Shown here piece by piece: positions 53,174 through 61,796 of a stretch of DNA of 64,000 nt (position 1 is its first letter; each line of letters starts with the position of its first letter). The position numbers and the translations under genes are program-made. The notes under the pieces were generated by a model that was given only the letters and a program-made list of their open reading frames with translations, was not told where the DNA came from and did no database searches. Origin of the DNA: Sulfitobacter sp. DSM 110093 (GTDB lineage: Bacteria > Pseudomonadota > Alphaproteobacteria > Rhodobacterales > Rhodobacteraceae); NCBI RefSeq assembly GCF_022788715.1, contig NZ_CP085167.1, positions 1,919,001 to 1,983,000 on the forward strand, read 5' to 3'.

Positions 53174-54490
53174 TTACCGGCCCATCAGGCTTGGCAGCCA
53201 TGTCGCGATCTGGGGCAGCCAAACGATCAGCGCCAAGACAAATAGCTTGATCAGCAAGAACGGCATGACCGAGGCATAGATTTGCGGCATGCGTATCTCC
53301 GCAGGTGCGACCCCGCGCATGACAAACAGCAGCAGCCCGAAGGGCGGGGTCAGCAGGCCAATCTCCATCGTCAGCAGGTAGACCACGCCAAGGGTCAGTT
53401 CGTTAATCTCCATCGCATTCGCCAAAGGTACGAAGACCGGCACGGTGACCATGAGCATCGACACCTGATCGATGAAGCAGCCTAGAAACAGCAGGATCGC
53501 GATCATCCCCAGCAGCACCATCAGCGGCGTCGGATCGACCGCGTTGATCGCGTTTATCAGCCCATTGGTGGCCCCCGAGAAAGACAGCACCTGCGCGAAG
53601 GTCTGGCTGGCCGCGATGATGAACAGGATCATCACCGACAGCTTCAGCGTCTCCATCAGCGCGCGGCCCATCTTCTCCCAACTCAGGGCGCGATAGGCGG
53701 CCCCGATGATCACGGCGGTGATGCTGCCAAGGGCGGCGCTTTCCGTGGGCGTTGCGATCCCCGCGAGCAGTGAGCCGATGACCACAGCAAAAAGCACCGA
53801 CAGCGGCAGCACATAGATCACGAAGGGCGTCCAACGTTCGCGCAGCGGCATTTCCTCGTAGACATCGGGCGGCGCGACTTTCGGGTCCAAAAGGCTCCGC
53901 CCCACCACATAGGCCACGAAAAGCACCGCCAGCAGCAGCGCGGGCAGCACCCCTGCGATCAGCAGCCCGGCGATGGAGATGCCCGCGAGCGAGCCCACCA
54001 GAACCGCCAGCGCCGACGGCGGGATCAACATCGCAATCGCGCCCGAGGCCATGATCGGCCCCATTGCCATCGACGGATGGTAGCCCCGTTTCAGCATCCC
54101 CGGCAGCAGCGTGCCGCCCAGCATCGCGGTATTGGCGATGGTCGAGCCGGAAAGGGCTGCGAAAATCGTACCACCGAAGATCGTAACAACCGACATGCGG
54201 CCCGGTACCCGCGTCACCACCCGCTCAATCGCGTCAATGGCGCGGTGCGCGACCCCGGTTTGAAACAGTATCTCTCCCATCAGGATAAACAGCGGAATCG
54301 GCGCGAGCTGAAAATTCGCCACCGACTGCGCCGAGTTGCGCGCCAGTTGCAAGATGCCGCGCTCTCCGCCCAATACGAAATAGGCGCCTACGGTGGTCAC
54401 GGCGATGAAAGCAAATGCGACCGGCAAGCCGATCAGCAGCAAAACCGCCAATCCGCCCAGCATCAAGGTTAAAGTCAGTCCCCAATCCAT
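53174..54490 (-). CDS. TRAP transporter large membrane subunit (malonate-type DctM)
   Basis: DctM-family permease of 438 residues with about 12 helices. Conserved stretches are ANTAMLGGTLLPGMLKRGYHPSMAMGPIMASGAIAMLIPPSALAVLVG and FLGCFIDQVSMLMVTVPVFVP. The ATG at 54490 lies one base after the DctQ stop; a GTG at 54502 would overlap DctQ. It carries solute with Na+ symport together with the P and Q subunits. Malonate is suggested by the matB neighbour. Confidence 0.9.
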   Translation of the reverse strand: MDWGLTLTLMLGGLAVLLLIGLPVAFAFIAVTTVGAYFVLGGERGILQLARNSAQSVANFQLAPIPLFILMGEILFQTGVAHRAIDAIERVVTRVPGRMSVVTIFGGTIFAALSGSTIANTAMLGGTLLPGMLKRGYHPSMAMGPIMASGAIAMLIPPSALAVLVGSLAGISIAGLLIAGVLPALLLAVLFVAYVVGRSLLDPKVAPPDVYEEMPLRERWTPFVIYVLPLSVLFAVVIGSLLAGIATPTESAALGSITAVIIGAAYRALSWEKMGRALMETLKLSVMILFIIAASQTFAQVLSFSGATNGLINAINAVDPTPLMVLLGMIAILLFLGCFIDQVSMLMVTVPVFVPLANAMEINELTLGVVYLLTMEIGLLTPPFGLLLFVMRGVAPAEIRMPQIYASVMPFLLIKLFVLALIVWLPQIATWLPSLMGR

Positions 54491-54491
54491 G

Positions 54492-54986
54492 TCAAAGACC
54501 ACTCAAGCTACGCTCGGCCGTTTCCGGATAGAGCAGACGACGAATAAAAATGATCGTACACAGCGCCAGCGACAGCGGCACAAAGGCCAGCATCCACCAC
54601 TCTGGGATCACAAAAGACGTGCGGATCATCGACCCGCGCGCGGCAGAGGCCAGCACCGCCTGCAGCCCGTACCAGCCCAGCACCCCCGCCGTCACCGCGC
54701 CAATGGCGCTGGTCAGGCGGGTCAAAGCATGGGCCGTGCCCTGCGACAGGTTGCTGGTGATCAGATCAACCTTCACATGCCCGCCGATCGACAGCACCCA
54801 AGGCGCTCCAAGGAAGGTGGCAATCATCAACGCATATTGGATTGCATCCAAGGCGCCATAGACCACAGGCAAGCCGAGATTGCGCAGCACCACGTTAATC
54901 GCGATAAACACCGCGATCACCCCGAGGATACCGGCCGCAAACACGGCCAGCCCCCGGAGTGTCCGGTCAAACAGTGTTGAGATCAT
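54492..54986 (-). CDS. TRAP transporter small membrane subunit (DctQ)
   Basis: DctQ-family protein of 164 residues with four hydrophobic helices (FAAGILGVIAVFIAINVVLRNLG, YALMIATFLGAPWVL, and two later ones). The segment GAPWVLSIGGHVKVDL is the usual DctQ signature. It lies 7 bases after dctP and one base before dctM, all in one operon. Confidence 0.9.
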   Translation of the reverse strand: MISTLFDRTLRGLAVFAAGILGVIAVFIAINVVLRNLGLPVVYGALDAIQYALMIATFLGAPWVLSIGGHVKVDLITSNLSQGTAHALTRLTSAIGAVTAGVLGWYGLQAVLASAARGSMIRTSFVIPEWWMLAFVPLSLALCTIIFIRRLLYPETAERSLSGL

Positions 54987-54993
54987 CGGGCGA

Positions 54994-55965
54994 TCACTTA
55001 GTCATGCAGGCGCGCATCTGCTGCGCAAGATCGGCATCCACCTCTGCGACCGCCGCCCAACCGGCATCGCGCGCGGCATTGGTCCACGCTTCGGCATCGG
55101 CCTCGCTGAAGGTGATCGTCTCGATCCCCGCCTCTGCCTGCGCCGCGTATTCCGTCGCGTTGCGGTCGGCGTTGTCGTTGTTGAGATCTTCCATCCAAGC
55201 GGCACCTTCTTCGAGCTTGGCGCGCTGTTCGTCCGTCAGAGAGTTCCATGTGTCGAGGTTCACCAGAGTGTTCACGTCGACATTGTAAAAGCTCGGATCG
55301 ACACGGTATTTCGTCTGCTCGTCCCAACCCAGGTCCAACACACCTTGGCTCGGCCAGCCGTAGCCGTCGATCGCGCCGCGTTCCAGCGCGCTATAGACTT
55401 CGGCCGGCGCAGTGCGCACCAAATTGGCGCCCAGTTGCGTGAACATCGCTTGATAGACCGGCGTGGTGCGGATGGTCAGACCGCTCAGGTCCGGCCCTTC
55501 GACCGGCTTGGTCAGATAAAGGTGATAGCCGATCCCGTCGCCGCCGTGGGCGAGGTATTTCACGTTCATCTGCTCTTGGTGGATGCCATCAACCAGTTCA
55601 TAGCAGCCATTCTCGCGTTGCTCTTGAATGGTGTTTTCCGCCAGATGCAGCGCATCGCCCGTGGGCAGCAGGTTCGGGTAATAGGCGGTGGTGTTGTTAG
55701 CGATATCGACCACACCGGATTGCACGGCGTTGCCCAATTCGAAGGGCGGCACGGCTTCGGGGCCACCGACAAGATTGATTTGCACAACACCTTTGCCATT
55801 CTCATTGACCCACTCAACAAAGGATTCGAATTCGCGGCTAAAGGCGGTGCCAAGGGTAAAGGCCGACACGGCGCGTAGGGTGATTTCCTCTGCCTGGGCG
55901 GTGCTGGTGGTGGCAAGGGTGCTCACGGCAAAGAGCGCCGCGCTGAGCGTGGTCGTTGTTTTCAT
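54994..55965 (-). CDS. TRAP transporter substrate-binding protein (DctP, malonate-type)
   Basis: Periplasmic DctP-family receptor of 323 residues. The start at 55965 (MKTTTTLSAALFAVSTLATTSTAQAEE) gives a clear Sec signal. The conserved Arg region (LTIRTTPVYQAMFTQLGANLVRTAPAEVYSALERGAIDGYGWP) holds the carboxylate-binding Arg of TRAP receptors. First gene of the dctP-Q-M-matB unit. An A+T-rich palindromic cluster lies 55 bases upstream. Confidence 0.92.
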   Translation of the reverse strand: MKTTTTLSAALFAVSTLATTSTAQAEEITLRAVSAFTLGTAFSREFESFVEWVNENGKGVVQINLVGGPEAVPPFELGNAVQSGVVDIANNTTAYYPNLLPTGDALHLAENTIQEQRENGCYELVDGIHQEQMNVKYLAHGGDGIGYHLYLTKPVEGPDLSGLTIRTTPVYQAMFTQLGANLVRTAPAEVYSALERGAIDGYGWPSQGVLDLGWDEQTKYRVDPSFYNVDVNTLVNLDTWNSLTDEQRAKLEEGAAWMEDLNNDNADRNATEYAAQAEAGIETITFSEADAEAWTNAARDAGWAAVAEVDADLAQQMRACMTK

Positions 55966-56019
55966 GGTCGTCTCCCAGTTGTTATCAAAAGCTCGCGATC
56001 TCTGCCCCGACGCCTTCGC

Positions 56020-56046
56020 ATGCATATGCATAATATGTATCTGCAT
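56020..56046. promoter_or_regulatory. Palindromic TGCAT cluster upstream of the TRAP operon
   Basis: ATGCATATGCAT (56020-56031) is a perfect 12-bp palindrome, and a further TGCAT lies at 56042-56046. The cluster is placed where a repressor (for example GntR type, as in mat clusters) could control the TRAP operon. No such regulator gene is visible in the window. Confidence 0.35.
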
Positions 56047-56174
56047 GTAATTGGTAGCGGCAAGATTTCGCTACGTCAATTTAAACTCTCACCCCCTGCC
56101 CGCGCCTTCGCACAGGCGGTGCCCTGCGCAGATTGTCGCGGCATTAAGATAGTTTAATGACACCCCGCCCATGA

Positions 56175-56189
56175 GAACATATATAGAAC
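56175..56189. promoter_or_regulatory. LexA (SOS) box in front of the radical SAM-UdgX operon
   Basis: GAAC-ATATATA-GAAC matches the alphaproteobacterial LexA direct-repeat consensus GAAC-N7-GAAC exactly. It ends two bases before the ATG at 56192. An upstream in-frame ATG at 56171 would place the box inside the gene, so the downstream start is preferred. Confidence 0.8.
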
Positions 56190-56191
56190 GC

Positions 56192-57427
56192 ATGGCAAAA
56201 CAGACACTCGATCAAAAACTGGCGATTCTCAGCGACGCGGCGAAATACGACGCCTCCTGCGCCTCCTCCGGCTCGACCAAACGCGACTCGCGCGATGGCA
56301 AGGGGCTGGGCTCCAACGAAGGCAGCGGCATCTGCCACGCATACGCCCCCGACGGGCGGTGCATCAGCCTGCTCAAGATCCTGATGACCAATTTCTGCAT
56401 CTACGATTGCAGCTATTGCATCAACCGCGTGTCCTCCAACGTGGATCGGGCGCGGTTCAGCGTAGATGAGGTGGTGAAGCTCACCATCGAATTCTACCGC
56501 CGCAACTATATCGAAGGGCTGTTTTTGTCCTCGGGCGTGATCCGCTCGCCCGATGCGACCATGTCTGACATGGTCCAGATCGCCCGCAAGCTGCGGCACG
56601 AAGAGAACTTTCGCGGCTATATCCACCTCAAGACGATCCCCGACGCCTCCCCCGAGTTGATCGAGGAAGCCGGCCGTTTGGCCGACCGTTTGTCGATCAA
56701 TGTGGAACTGCCCACCGACACGGCGGTGCAGCAATATGCGCCCGAGAAAAAGCCCGAGCAAATCCGCCGGGCCATGGCCAATGTGCGGATGGTCAAGGAC
56801 GCCAGCAAAGAGAAATCTTTCTCTGGCAAGCGCCCGCCGCGCTTCGCGCCCGCAGGCCAATCGACGCAGATGATTATCGGCGCGGACGGGTCGAACGACG
56901 CCACCGTGCTGGGGCAATCGACGCGGCTTTACTCCAGCTACAAGCTGAAGCGCGTCTATTACTCCGCCTTCTCGCCGATCCCTGACAGTTCCGCCAAACT
57001 GCCGCTGATCCGCCCGCCCCTGCAACGCGAGCATCGGCTTTATCAGGCCGACTGGCTGCTGCGCTTCTATGATTTCCAACTGGACGAGATCACTTCAGTC
57101 ACCCGCGACGGCAATCTCGACCTTGAGGTCGATCCCAAACTCGCATGGGCGCTGGTGCACCGCGAGCATTTCCCGCTCGACGTCAACCGCGCCAGCCGCG
57201 AGATGCTGCTGCGGGTGCCGGGGTTCGGGGTGAAGACCGTGACCCGTATCCTCGCCGCGCGACGGCATCGTAGCTTGCGCTACGAAGACCTGACCCGCAT
57301 GGGTGCCTCGATGAAAAAGGCCCGCGCCTTTGTCACCGCAGGCGGCTGGACGCCCGGTGGGTTGACCGACAGCGCCGACCTGCGCGCACGTTTCGCGCCG
57401 CCGCCCGAACAGTTGACCCTGTTCTGA
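56192..57427 (+). CDS. Putative DNA modification/repair radical SAM protein
   Basis: Radical SAM enzyme of 411 residues from the family annotated as putative DNA modification/repair. The 4Fe-4S motif CxxxCxxC is Cys69-Cys73-Cys76 (NFCIYDCSYCINR). A C-terminal helix-hairpin-helix (LLRVPGFGVKTVTRILAAR) indicates DNA contact. An early conserved segment is KLAILSDAAKYDASCASSG. Its ATG overlaps no Shine-Dalgarno, and the LexA box is immediately upstream. The stop overlaps the next start by one base. Its reaction is unknown; the family regularly co-occurs with the DUF4130 protein encoded next. Confidence 0.88.
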   Translation: MAKQTLDQKLAILSDAAKYDASCASSGSTKRDSRDGKGLGSNEGSGICHAYAPDGRCISLLKILMTNFCIYDCSYCINRVSSNVDRARFSVDEVVKLTIEFYRRNYIEGLFLSSGVIRSPDATMSDMVQIARKLRHEENFRGYIHLKTIPDASPELIEEAGRLADRLSINVELPTDTAVQQYAPEKKPEQIRRAMANVRMVKDASKEKSFSGKRPPRFAPAGQSTQMIIGADGSNDATVLGQSTRLYSSYKLKRVYYSAFSPIPDSSAKLPLIRPPLQREHRLYQADWLLRFYDFQLDEITSVTRDGNLDLEVDPKLAWALVHREHFPLDVNRASREMLLRVPGFGVKTVTRILAARRHRSLRYEDLTRMGASMKKARAFVTAGGWTPGGLTDSADLRARFAPPPEQLTLF

Positions 57428-58857
57428 TGCAGCGCGTCTCGCTCCCCCCCATCGGCACGGCGAAAGCATGGCGCGAAGCGGCGCGCGGTTTTCTGGCCGC
57501 AGGTATCCCGCCCGAGGATATTCTCTGGGGCGATCATGCCGCCGCGCCCGATCTTTTTGGCGGCGAGAGGCTGACGCCCATGGGCGGGCAGGTCTCGGTC
57601 CCGCGCAGTTTCGTCTCCATGGCCGAAACCGCCGTTTGGCACAGCGATCCGGAACGTTTCGCGCGGCTTTATGCCTTTCTTTGGCGGGTGAAAGACGCAC
57701 CGCATCTGATGTCGGACCGAGGCGATGCCGACCTCGCCGTGCTGCGGGGGATGGAGAAGAACGTCCGCCGCTGCCAGCACAAGATGAAGGCCTTCGTCCG
57801 CTTCCGTGAAATCGGTGATCCGGCTGCCCCGCGCCGCAGTTTTGCGGCATGGTTCGAGCCCACGCATCACACTGTGGAGCCAACGGCGGATTTCTTCGTG
57901 CGGCGGTTTTCCGACATGGACTGGCGCATTCTGACGCCCGATGTCTCGGCCATCTTCGAGGGCGGCAAGCTGAGCTTTCAAGAAGGGCACGAAAAACCCG
58001 ACCTGCCCGAGGACGCGGGCGAGCAGCTTTGGATCACCTACTTCCAGAACATCTTTAACCCCGCCCGCCTGATGGTGAAGGCGATGCAATCCGAGATGCC
58101 GAAAAAATACTGGAAGAACATGCCCGAAGCCGCCTTTATCCCGCAGATGATCGCCGAGGCCCCGGCCCGCGCCCGTGCCATGGCCGAGGCAGCACCAACC
58201 CTGCCGCCCGTCCGCATGGACCGCGTGCAGGCGCAGCTCTCGGCCTTCTCATCCGCATGGGACGGCCCGATGGAGGACCTGCCCACCGCGATCCGCGCCT
58301 GCACCCGCTGCCCCCTGCATTGTCACGCCACCCAAGCCGTGCCGGGCGAAGGGCCAAACCGCGCCGATCTGATGGTGGTCGGTGAACAACCCGGTGATCA
58401 AGAGGATCTCGCGGGCCGTCCCTTCGTCGGGCCAGCCGGACAGATGTTCGACCGCGTGGCGGCAGAGGCCGGGCTTGACCGCGAAGCGGCTTTCGTCACC
58501 AATGCCGTCAAACACTTCAAATTCACCGCCCGCGGCAAACGCCGCATTCACCAGCGCCCTGAGACGCCAGAAATCGACCAGTGCCGCTGGTGGATGAACG
58601 CCGAGGTGGCGCAGGTGCAGCCTAAGCTGATCCTCGCCATGGGCGCCACGGCGGCGCAGAGCCTGACCGGCAAGGGCACGGGGATCCTGAAACGCCGTGG
58701 CACGATCGAGACGGGGCCAGAAGGCATCCCGGTGCTGATCACCCTGCACCCCTCCTACCTCTTGCGCGTGCCGGACCCGGCGCTGCGCGAAGAGGCCACG
58801 GCGCAGTTCCGCTCTGATCTGGCGATGGCGGCACGGATGATGGCAGAGGCGGCTTAA
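57427..58857 (+). CDS. DUF4130-UdgX fusion: crosslinking uracil-DNA glycosylase
   Basis: Two-domain protein of 476 residues. The N-terminal part (about 1-255) is the DUF4130 partner of the radical SAM family (ERFARLYAFLWRV, EPTHHTVEPTADFFVRRFSDMDW). The C-terminal part (about 285-476) is family-4-like uracil-DNA glycosylase of the UdgX type: CTRC (292-295) contributes to the Fe-S cluster, GEQPGDQEDLAGRPFVGPAG is the uracil pocket, and the KRRIH loop is at 371-375. His375 corresponds to the UdgX histidine that becomes covalently linked to the DNA after uracil excision. Start and stop overlap both neighbours. Confidence 0.9.
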   Translation: MQRVSLPPIGTAKAWREAARGFLAAGIPPEDILWGDHAAAPDLFGGERLTPMGGQVSVPRSFVSMAETAVWHSDPERFARLYAFLWRVKDAPHLMSDRGDADLAVLRGMEKNVRRCQHKMKAFVRFREIGDPAAPRRSFAAWFEPTHHTVEPTADFFVRRFSDMDWRILTPDVSAIFEGGKLSFQEGHEKPDLPEDAGEQLWITYFQNIFNPARLMVKAMQSEMPKKYWKNMPEAAFIPQMIAEAPARARAMAEAAPTLPPVRMDRVQAQLSAFSSAWDGPMEDLPTAIRACTRCPLHCHATQAVPGEGPNRADLMVVGEQPGDQEDLAGRPFVGPAGQMFDRVAAEAGLDREAAFVTNAVKHFKFTARGKRRIHQRPETPEIDQCRWWMNAEVAQVQPKLILAMGATAAQSLTGKGTGILKRRGTIETGPEGIPVLITLHPSYLLRVPDPALREEATAQFRSDLAMAARMMAEAA

Positions 58858-59492
58858 TCCTCGGGGTCAATGACCTGTAGCGTCCCGTCCGGCAAGGGGC
58901 GTTGCAGGCTGGGCAGCTCGGCCGTTTCAACCGTAAGCCAGCGCTGCACGTCGTCGGGATTGGTCAGGATCACCGGCATCGCCTTGGGGTGCACGGCCCT
59001 GACCTCGGCATTGGCTTCGGTGGTCAGAAAGCCATAGAGGTTATCAGTGGTCTCGCCGTCCTTCAGTTTGCGCACAGAGGTCCATTCGGTCCAGACGCCC
59101 GCGAAAAAGGCCAGCGGACGGTCCTCGCCAAGCGCGAACCAGACCGGGCGCGAGCGCTCTCTGGGGCGGTTCAGCGGTTCGGAAAAGGCGGTGAAGGGCA
59201 CCACGCAGCGATGCTCGGCCCCCAGCCAGCGTCGCCAATGCGGCGAGGCGATGTTGCGGATGTTGGTCACGCCGCGGTCGGTCTTCTTGCCCTTGAGCGC
59301 AAAGGCCGGAGAGGGCATCCCCCACCGCATCATCTCCAGCACCGGACCGCCATCGCCGTGGCGCACCACCGGGGCGGCATAGTCGGGGTAGATACCGGGC
59401 ATCGGCGGCAGGTTGCCTGTTTGGTCGTCGATGCCGTCGAACCAGCCGCGGATTGCGGCCTGCCCCTTGGTCAGGGAATAGAGATTGCACAT
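58854..59492 (-). CDS. SRAP-domain protein (YedK/HMCES family)
   Basis: SOS-response-associated peptidase family protein of 212 residues. Cys2 (MCNLYS) is the nucleophile that forms a thiazolidine crosslink to abasic sites in single-stranded DNA once Met1 is removed. Asn77 (TNIRN), Glu105 (FSEP) and His168 (AVHPKAMPVIL) are the expected catalytic neighbours. It is convergent with the UdgX gene (4-base overlap) and divergent from imuA, 106 bases from the LexA box there. It could protect abasic sites made by UDG activity or met during translesion synthesis. Confidence 0.92.
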   Translation of the reverse strand: MCNLYSLTKGQAAIRGWFDGIDDQTGNLPPMPGIYPDYAAPVVRHGDGGPVLEMMRWGMPSPAFALKGKKTDRGVTNIRNIASPHWRRWLGAEHRCVVPFTAFSEPLNRPRERSRPVWFALGEDRPLAFFAGVWTEWTSVRKLKDGETTDNLYGFLTTEANAEVRAVHPKAMPVILTNPDDVQRWLTVETAELPSLQRPLPDGTLQVIDPED

Positions 59493-59597
59493 CGTTGGCC
59501 CCCTTGCCGTCGTCTTGGCCCATTAGATGCGGTTTTGACCGCGCCCGGCAAGGGCCACAGGATCTTTGACAGCACCGCAATTGATGATTTATAACTA

Positions 59598-59612
59598 GAA
59601 CAAAATGTGAAC
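59598..59612. promoter_or_regulatory. LexA (SOS) box upstream of imuA
   Basis: GAAC-AAAATGT-GAAC is a perfect GAAC-N7-GAAC match, 14 bases before the preferred imuA ATG. imuAB-dnaE2 cassettes are classical LexA targets in alphaproteobacteria. It may also affect the divergent SRAP gene. Confidence 0.88.
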
Positions 59613-59626
59613 ATATGGAGTCGTGC

Positions 59627-60361
59627 ATGACAACCGATTCTACATATGGGCAGGTCCTTACCCTGCCGCGGCGCCGTCCGTCGACACCCCCCGAACCGGG
59701 GGTTCTGGCCGCACATGCGCCGCTGACGGATGTCTTTCCGGGGGCCTTCGCCACGGCCCCGGCCAGCGCCTTCGTGCTGTCGCTCTTGCCGCGCGGCAAG
59801 GGGCCGGTGCTTTGGGTGCAGGACTTTCTGTCGCGGCGCGAGAATGGGGCGCCCTATACGCCCAGCTTGCGCGGTTTCGGGCTGGAACAACCGGTGCTGC
59901 TGGTCACCGTCAGCCACCCGCGCGACGTGCTTTGGACAATGGAGGAAGGCGCCGCCTGTGCGGGGCTTTCTGCCGTGATCGGCGAGGTGCACGGCGGGCC
60001 GGAGGTGCTGGATTTCACCGCCACCAAACGGCTCTCGCTTCGGGCCGAGGCCTCAAACGTGCCGCTCTATCTCATTCGCAGCGGCGATCCCGGCGGCCTG
60101 AGTGCGGCGCGCATGCGTTGGCGCATTTCCTCGCTGCCCTCACAGGCCCATCCCTACGATGCGCAGGCCCCCGGCGCGGCCCGCTGGGATTTGGAACTGT
60201 TTCGCGCGCGCGGCCATGCGCCAGGGCGTTGGGTGGCTGCCCATGACCCCGACAAAGGCCAAAGCCCCCGCGCCGCGGATCGTCTCCGTCTGGTTCCCTA
60301 TGCTGACGATGGAGCGGTGGCGCCGGGTGATCGCCCAATACCGCAGCGTTCCGGGGGATGA
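59627..60361 (+). CDS. imuA: SOS mutagenesis accessory protein ImuA
   Basis: RecA-fold-related protein of 244 residues that works with ImuB and DnaE2 in damage-induced mutagenesis. The start at 59627 (MTTDSTYG) has GGAG six bases upstream; an ATG at 59615 is possible but has no ribosome site. Recognisable segments are LTDVFPGAFATAPASAFVLSLLP, VLWVQDFLSRRENGAPY and ARWDLELFRARGHAPGRW near the C-terminus. The last 119 bases overlap imuB in another frame, an unusually long overlap. Confidence 0.88.
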   Translation: MTTDSTYGQVLTLPRRRPSTPPEPGVLAAHAPLTDVFPGAFATAPASAFVLSLLPRGKGPVLWVQDFLSRRENGAPYTPSLRGFGLEQPVLLVTVSHPRDVLWTMEEGAACAGLSAVIGEVHGGPEVLDFTATKRLSLRAEASNVPLYLIRSGDPGGLSAARMRWRISSLPSQAHPYDAQAPGAARWDLELFRARGHAPGRWVAAHDPDKGQSPRAADRLRLVPYADDGAVAPGDRPIPQRSGG

Positions 60362-61796
60362 GGTGCCCGTCGTCCTGTCGCGCGACGGAACCCATGGGCC
60401 GGTCGTCCATGGGCTGAGCGCTGCCGCCACGATGCGCGGGATCGAGGCGGGCGCGCGGGTGGTCGATGTACAAGCCATTCACCCCGATCTGCATGTGGAA
60501 CCCGCCGATCTGGAGGGCGATGAGGCGCTGATCCAACGACTGGTGCATTGGGCGCGGCGCTGGTGCCCTTGGACGGCGCGGGATCAGGACCATGGCCTGC
60601 TGCTGGACGTGACCGGCTGCACCCATCTGTTCGGCGGAGAGGCCGCGATGCTGCGCGACATCCGCAGCCGTTTCGCGCTGCAGGGGCTGACCGCGCGGGT
60701 CGCCATGGCCCCCACTCCCGGTGCGGCGCAGGCACTGGCACGCTTCGGCTCCGGCGCGCAGATCTGCGGGGCCGAGGACGTGGCCACCGCCCTCGCCCCC
60801 CTGCCCGTCGCCGCCCTGCGGCTCGATACCCAGACCACACGGCTCTTGGACCGTCTTGGCCTCAAGACCATCGGCGCACTCTCCGATCTGCCCCGCGCCG
60901 CGCTGATGCGGCGCTTTGCCAGCCTCAAGCCCGATCGCAACCCGCTGATCCTCCTCGACAAGGCCCTCGGCAAGGCCCCCGACCCATTGAACGCCCCGCC
61001 GGACCACCGCCATTTCATAACCCGCAGCCGGCTGCCTGAGCCGGTGATCGACCCCGCCCCACATCTGCCCGCGCTGGTGGATGACCTCTGCACCCTTCTG
61101 GCCCGGGCCGAGCTTGGCGCGCGGCGGTTGAGGCTGACCATCTACCGCATCGACGGCGATTGGCGTGCGCTTGGGGTCGCCACGGCGCGGGCCAGTCGCG
61201 ACCCGTCGCATCTGCGCAGGCTTTTCGACGGCAAACTGGAAAACATCGACAGCGGCTTCGGCTTTGACCTGCTGACGCTGGAGGCGCTGACCAGCGAACC
61301 GCTGCCCCTGATGCAAGACCACCTCGACGGCAAACGCGATCCATCGGCGGATGTGGCCGGGCTGCTGGATCGGCTCGCCGCCAAACTGGGGGCGGACAAG
61401 GTCAACTGGCCGCAGTGGCGCGAGACCCACAAGCCCGAACGGGTGGAGCAACGTGTCGACGCCCTGCACGGCACGCCTGCCGCCGCACCCGCCTTGCTGC
61501 GCGACCGCCCCCTGCGCCTGCTCACCCCGCCCGAGGAGGTGCGCGTGATCTATGCCGTGCCCGAAGGCCCGCCCTCGCAGTTCAACTGGCGGCGCGTCAC
61601 CTATAAAACCACACGCCACACCGGCCCCGAGCGCATCGCGCCCGAATGGTGGCGCGACCGCCCCGGCACCCGGCTGCGCGATTACTACAAAGTTGAGGTC
61701 GAAGGCGGACAGCGCTTCTGGCTCTACCGCGAGGGGGTGATCTATGACGGTCGCGGGGCCGAGCCGCGCTGGTTTTTGCATGGGCTCTTTGCCTGA
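60243..61796 (+). CDS. imuB: Y-family polymerase-like protein ImuB
   Basis: Inactive DinB-like polymerase homologue of 517 residues that bridges DnaE2 to the sliding clamp. The start at 60243 (MTPTKAKAP) is the only ATG that retains the conserved RIVSVWFPMLTMERW opening. The palm region LLLDVTGCTHLFGGEAAMLRDI lacks the paired SxDE acidic residues of active Y-family polymerases. The C-terminal part (IYAVPEGPPSQFNWRR to RFWLYREGV) is the usual ImuB tail. It overlaps imuA by 119 bases, and its stop overlaps the dnaE2 ATG. Confidence 0.92.
   Translation: MTPTKAKAPAPRIVSVWFPMLTMERWRRVIAQYRSVPGDEVPVVLSRDGTHGPVVHGLSAAATMRGIEAGARVVDVQAIHPDLHVEPADLEGDEALIQRLVHWARRWCPWTARDQDHGLLLDVTGCTHLFGGEAAMLRDIRSRFALQGLTARVAMAPTPGAAQALARFGSGAQICGAEDVATALAPLPVAALRLDTQTTRLLDRLGLKTIGALSDLPRAALMRRFASLKPDRNPLILLDKALGKAPDPLNAPPDHRHFITRSRLPEPVIDPAPHLPALVDDLCTLLARAELGARRLRLTIYRIDGDWRALGVATARASRDPSHLRRLFDGKLENIDSGFGFDLLTLEALTSEPLPLMQDHLDGKRDPSADVAGLLDRLAAKLGADKVNWPQWRETHKPERVEQRVDALHGTPAAAPALLRDRPLRLLTPPEEVRVIYAVPEGPPSQFNWRRVTYKTTRHTGPERIAPEWWRDRPGTRLRDYYKVEVEGGQRFWLYREGVIYDGRGAEPRWFLHGLFA

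Noticed and set aside
60072..61781. 569-codon minus-strand open frame opposite imuB
   Set aside because: A mirror of imuB codon bias, rich in Gln/Gly/Arg with no family motif; imuB itself is well supported.
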